Assembly: GCA_964372865.1 (NCBI GenBank)
Contig: CAYJRW010000025.1
Coordinates: forward strand, 1 to 7,434
Direction of reading: 5' to 3'
DNA from: CAYJRW01 sp964372865
GTDB lineage: Bacteria; Patescibacteriota; Minisyncoccia; Minisyncoccales; 2-12-FULL-40-12
DNA length: 7,434 nucleotides
The notes under the pieces are model-generated. The model was not told the origin of the DNA, made no database searches, and worked only from the letters and a program-made list of their open reading frames with translations. A program made the translations under genes and the position numbers. This document shows, one piece after another, positions 5,748-7,434 of the stretch (position 1 is the first letter of the stretch; every line of letters starts with the position of its first letter).

Positions 5748-6661
5748 TGATTATTTTTCTTTACGGGCCCGATACTTACAGGTCTCAACAGAAATTAAAA
5801 GAGATTGTTGAACATTACAAAAAAATCCACAAAAGCTGGCTTAGTTTGAAATACTTTGATGCCAAAGAAGACAGCTTGGAAGACCTGTTGGACTGGCTGA
5901 AACAGTCCCCAATGTTTAAGGAAAAAAAATTAGTTGTTCTGAAAAACGCCTTAAAATTCGCAAATCATTTAAAGCCACTGGCTAAATCAGATCACATCAT
6001 CTTGTTTTTTGAAGAGAGCACCGCTTTTGTAAAATTTCAAGACGCCAAAGTGCAGAAATTTGAATTTTTGCAGGGCGGCGAGTTGAGAAAGTGGGTAAAG
6101 AAAGAATTTGACAAATTGGGAGCCCATCCTGAATTGAAAGCAATAGAGAAATTAATCTCCTTTGTTGGCTCAGATTCCTGGCGGCTTTCCAACGAAATAA
6201 AAAAACTCTCAAGCTATACTCATAACATTTCTGCGTTCGCTGAGACCTCGTCTCATCTCACACCGCGCCCTGCTTGGCAGGTCTCGGTAAAAGATGTTGA
6301 GCTTTTGGTCAGGCCCAAGGTTGAGACAGACATTTTTGAAACAATTGATGCCGTAGCTGAAAAAAACAAAAAAGAGGCATTGTCGCTTTTAAAAAAACAT
6401 TTGCAAAAAGGCGATTCACCAGTTTATTTGCTGGCGATGATTAATTATCAATTTAGAAATCTTCTTTTGGCGAAATCTAAGGGTTTTGAAAGATTAAAGT
6501 TGCACCCTTTTGTTGCTAGAAAATCAATTGCGCAGGCAAGGTTGTTTACTGCGGACGAATTAAAAAAAATCTACCGCAAAATTTTTGAGGCAGACCTAAA
6601 CATAAAAACAGGGAAAATGGAGCCAAAAACAGCTTTGGATTTGCTTATTTCAGAAATTTAG
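5747..6661 (+). CDS. holA: DNA polymerase III delta subunit
   Basis: Delta is the clamp-loader subunit that opens the sliding clamp; it works in the cytoplasm with delta-prime and tau/gamma. The protein is 304 residues, slightly short of the usual 330 or so. It opens with MIIFLYGPDTYRSQQKLKEI, the family's 'FLYGxDxYxxxxxL' start, has the middle SDSWRLSNEIKKLSSY (142-157), the VKDVELLV (181-188) junction, and a typical C-terminal helical domain (DIFETIDAV, GDSPVYLLAMI, KTGKMEPKTALDLLI). I chose the ATG at 5747, which overlaps the fpg stop as TAATG; in-frame ATGs at 5732 and 5663 would add residues without family similarity. Residues 163-180 look like an in-frame insert (see the separate entry at 6233). 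The 3' end overlaps the convergent rpsT by 17 bases. A holA-rpsT tail-to-tail neighbourhood is, as I recall, also seen in Bacillus (yqeN-rpsT). Confidence 0.92.
   Translation: MIIFLYGPDTYRSQQKLKEIVEHYKKIHKSWLSLKYFDAKEDSLEDLLDWLKQSPMFKEKKLVVLKNALKFANHLKPLAKSDHIILFFEESTAFVKFQDAKVQKFEFLQGGELRKWVKKEFDKLGAHPELKAIEKLISFVGSDSWRLSNEIKKLSSYTHNISAFAETSSHLTPRPAWQVSVKDVELLVRPKVETDIFETIDAVAEKNKKEALSLLKKHLQKGDSPVYLLAMINYQFRNLLLAKSKGFERLKLHPFVARKSIAQARLFTADELKKIYRKIFEADLNIKTGKMEPKTALDLLISEI
6233..6286. repeat. G/C-rich palindromic 54-base segment, apparent in-frame insertion in holA
   Basis: This segment is 35/54 G+C by hand count, in an A/T-rich gene, and encodes residues 163-180 of HolA (AFAETSSHLTPRPAWQVS). 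Removing it joins NIS to VKDVELLV, the usual compact junction in this family. It holds three inverted repeats: TGAGAC/GTCTCA at 6241-6246 and 6250-6255, CCTGC/GCAGG at 6269-6273 and 6277-6281, and an outer pair GAGACCT/AGGTCTC at 6242-6248 and 6279-6285. The outer pair and the two small hairpins exclude each other. The length is a multiple of three and carries no stop. It resembles in concept the protein-inserted palindromic elements of Rickettsia, but I see no second copy in this window. An ordinary lineage-specific loop is the alternative. Confidence 0.4.
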
Positions 6662-6899
6662 CGATGTGAGATTTTTTTCTGTCAGCCTTATTTTTCTTGA
6701 TTACGCCAACTTTGGCCGCTTTATCTAAAATTTTATAGACCTGAGGCAAAAGATTTTTCGCCCCTTCAAGATTTTTCGCCAAAACCAAACTTCTTACCTT
6801 TTTCAAAAGGTCTTTTATTTTCTTTTTGTAAATCAGATTGCCGGCTTTCTTCCTTGGACCTTGCCGTAATGCCTTTTTGGCAGACCTAGTTTGCGGCAT
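6645..6899 (-). CDS. rpsT: Small ribosomal subunit protein S20 (bS20)
   Basis: An 84-residue basic helical protein that binds 16S rRNA in the body of the 30S subunit. It shows the family pattern at both ends: MPQTRSAKKALRQ at the start and DKAAKVGVIKKNKADRKKSH (residues 59-78, against the usual 'iDkAakkGvihkNkAaRkKSrl') near the end. Length is typical (about 85-90). The ATG lies 16 bases after the uvrB stop on the same strand, so the two are probably co-transcribed. No clear Shine-Dalgarno precedes it; the gap holds only A/T-rich sequence (TTTAAAAGTAAAGTAT). Its last 17 bases overlap the 3' end of holA on the other strand, leaving no space for a terminator outside coding sequence. Confidence 0.93.
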   Translation of the reverse strand: MPQTRSAKKALRQGPRKKAGNLIYKKKIKDLLKKVRSLVLAKNLEGAKNLLPQVYKILDKAAKVGVIKKNKADRKKSHIAKFLK

Positions 6900-6915
6900 A
6901 TACTTTACTTTTAAA

Positions 6916-7434
6916 TCATTTCAACTTTTTAATCAAGTCGCGGATTTCGGCAGCTCTTTCAAAGTCAAGACTGTGAGCCGCAATCTTCATTTCTTTTTCC
7001 AAAAGTTTTTTGTCGCGTATCATCCATAGTTCAACAGAGACCTCTTTTTCTTTCAAAGCGAAGGGCCAGTCCCTTATTTCTTTAATTATTGGCTCAGGTG
7101 TTATTTTGTGCTTCTTATTGTATTCCTCTTGAATTTTTCTCCTTCTTTTAACCTCATTGATGGCCCTTTCCATTGAGGAGGTAATTTTGTCTCCATATAA
7201 AATCACATGGCCTTCAGAGTGTCTTGCCGCCCTGCCCATTGTTTGAATCAGAGTTGTTTCTGACCTCAAAAAACCTTCTTTGTCAGCATCTAAAATAGCG
7301 ACCAAGGCGACTTCGGGCAAATCCAGGCCTTCTCTCAATAAGTTGATTCCCACCAAAACATCATATTTTCCTTCTCTTAAATCTTTTAAGATTTGAGGTC
7401 TTTCTAAGGTTTTTACTTCTGAATGAAGCCATTG
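6916..7434 (-). CDS. uvrB: UvrABC system protein B, C-terminal part (5' end beyond the window)
   Basis: The frame is open to the right edge, so only the last 172 residues of a normally 650-700 residue protein are present. UvrB is the DNA-damage-verifying helicase of nucleotide-excision repair: it receives the site from UvrA and recruits UvrC. Visible parts, numbered from the edge, are WLHSEVKTLERPQILKDLREG (2-22), helicase motif V, DVLVGINLLREGLDLPEV (25-42), ILDADKEGFLRSE (47-59), motif VI, QTMGRAARHSEG (64-75), YGDKITSSM (80-88), and the C-terminal UVR motif LLEKEMKIAAHSLDFERAAEIRDLIKKL (144-171), which contacts UvrC. No key residue is missing in this part. The protein ends in TGA, followed 16 bases later by rpsT. 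Confidence 0.96.
   Translation of the reverse strand, partial: QWLHSEVKTLERPQILKDLREGKYDVLVGINLLREGLDLPEVALVAILDADKEGFLRSETTLIQTMGRAARHSEGHVILYGDKITSSMERAINEVKRRRKIQEEYNKKHKITPEPIIKEIRDWPFALKEKEVSVELWMIRDKKLLEKEMKIAAHSLDFERAAEIRDLIKKLK

Noticed and set aside
6662..6677. T-rich run after the holA stop as a terminator
   Set aside because: There is no G/C-rich stem ahead of it, and the stretch is the coding sequence of the lysine-rich end of rpsT.
6838..7029. 63-residue plus-strand frame over rpsT and uvrB
   Set aside because: It is opposite two well-supported genes and has no protein-like pattern or start signal.

Overview
The window looks like chromosomal sequence from a streamlined bacterium, most plausibly of the Candidate Phyla Radiation (Patescibacteria, Parcubacteria-like). 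I infer this from gene style only: A/T-rich, lysine-rich reading frames, compact proteins, almost no intergenic space, overlapping gene ends, few Shine-Dalgarno sequences, and a mix of housekeeping genes with small membrane-anchored proteins. No rRNA or other marker gene here can prove it. Coding density is very high: no gene-free stretch exceeds 60 bases.

Layout. Bases 1-2149 hold three same-strand overlapping genes: the 3' part of a CofE-like (F420-0:glutamate ligase family) protein, a membrane-anchored CAP/SCP-domain protein with a C-terminal coiled coil, and endonuclease III (nth). A 5'-3' exonuclease of the Pol I N-terminal type follows (2169-3050), apparently with its own promoter. It ends tail to tail, with a 4-base overlap, against a minus-strand membrane-anchored protein of unknown function (3047-3595). 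A 57-base divergent promoter region separates that gene from a plus-strand run of a HAMP/coiled-coil sensor-like membrane protein (3653-5035), formamidopyrimidine-DNA glycosylase (fpg, 5013-5747) and the DNA polymerase III delta subunit (holA, 5747-6661). These overlap by 23 bases and 1 base. holA ends tail to tail, with a 17-base overlap, against a minus-strand pair: uvrB (3' part, running off the right edge) followed by rpsT (ribosomal protein S20).

Function. Four of the genes act in DNA repair: nth and fpg begin base-excision repair of oxidised pyrimidines and purines, the flap/5' exonuclease can process 5' ends after incision, and UvrB is the damage-verification helicase of nucleotide-excision repair. 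HolA helps load the replicative clamp. The cell-surface genes (CAP protein, sensor-like protein, anchored unknown) are interleaved with these and have no evident functional link.

Most notable: a G/C-rich, palindrome-rich 54-base segment that reads as an in-frame insertion in holA; an endonuclease III that has lost two of its four iron-sulfur cysteines; an Fpg that appears to lack about 21 residues of its N-terminal domain; a sensor with no output domain; and -10-like hexamers placed so close to start codons that leaderless transcripts are likely. I see no CRISPR array, transposase, tRNA, rRNA or recognisable new multi-gene system.
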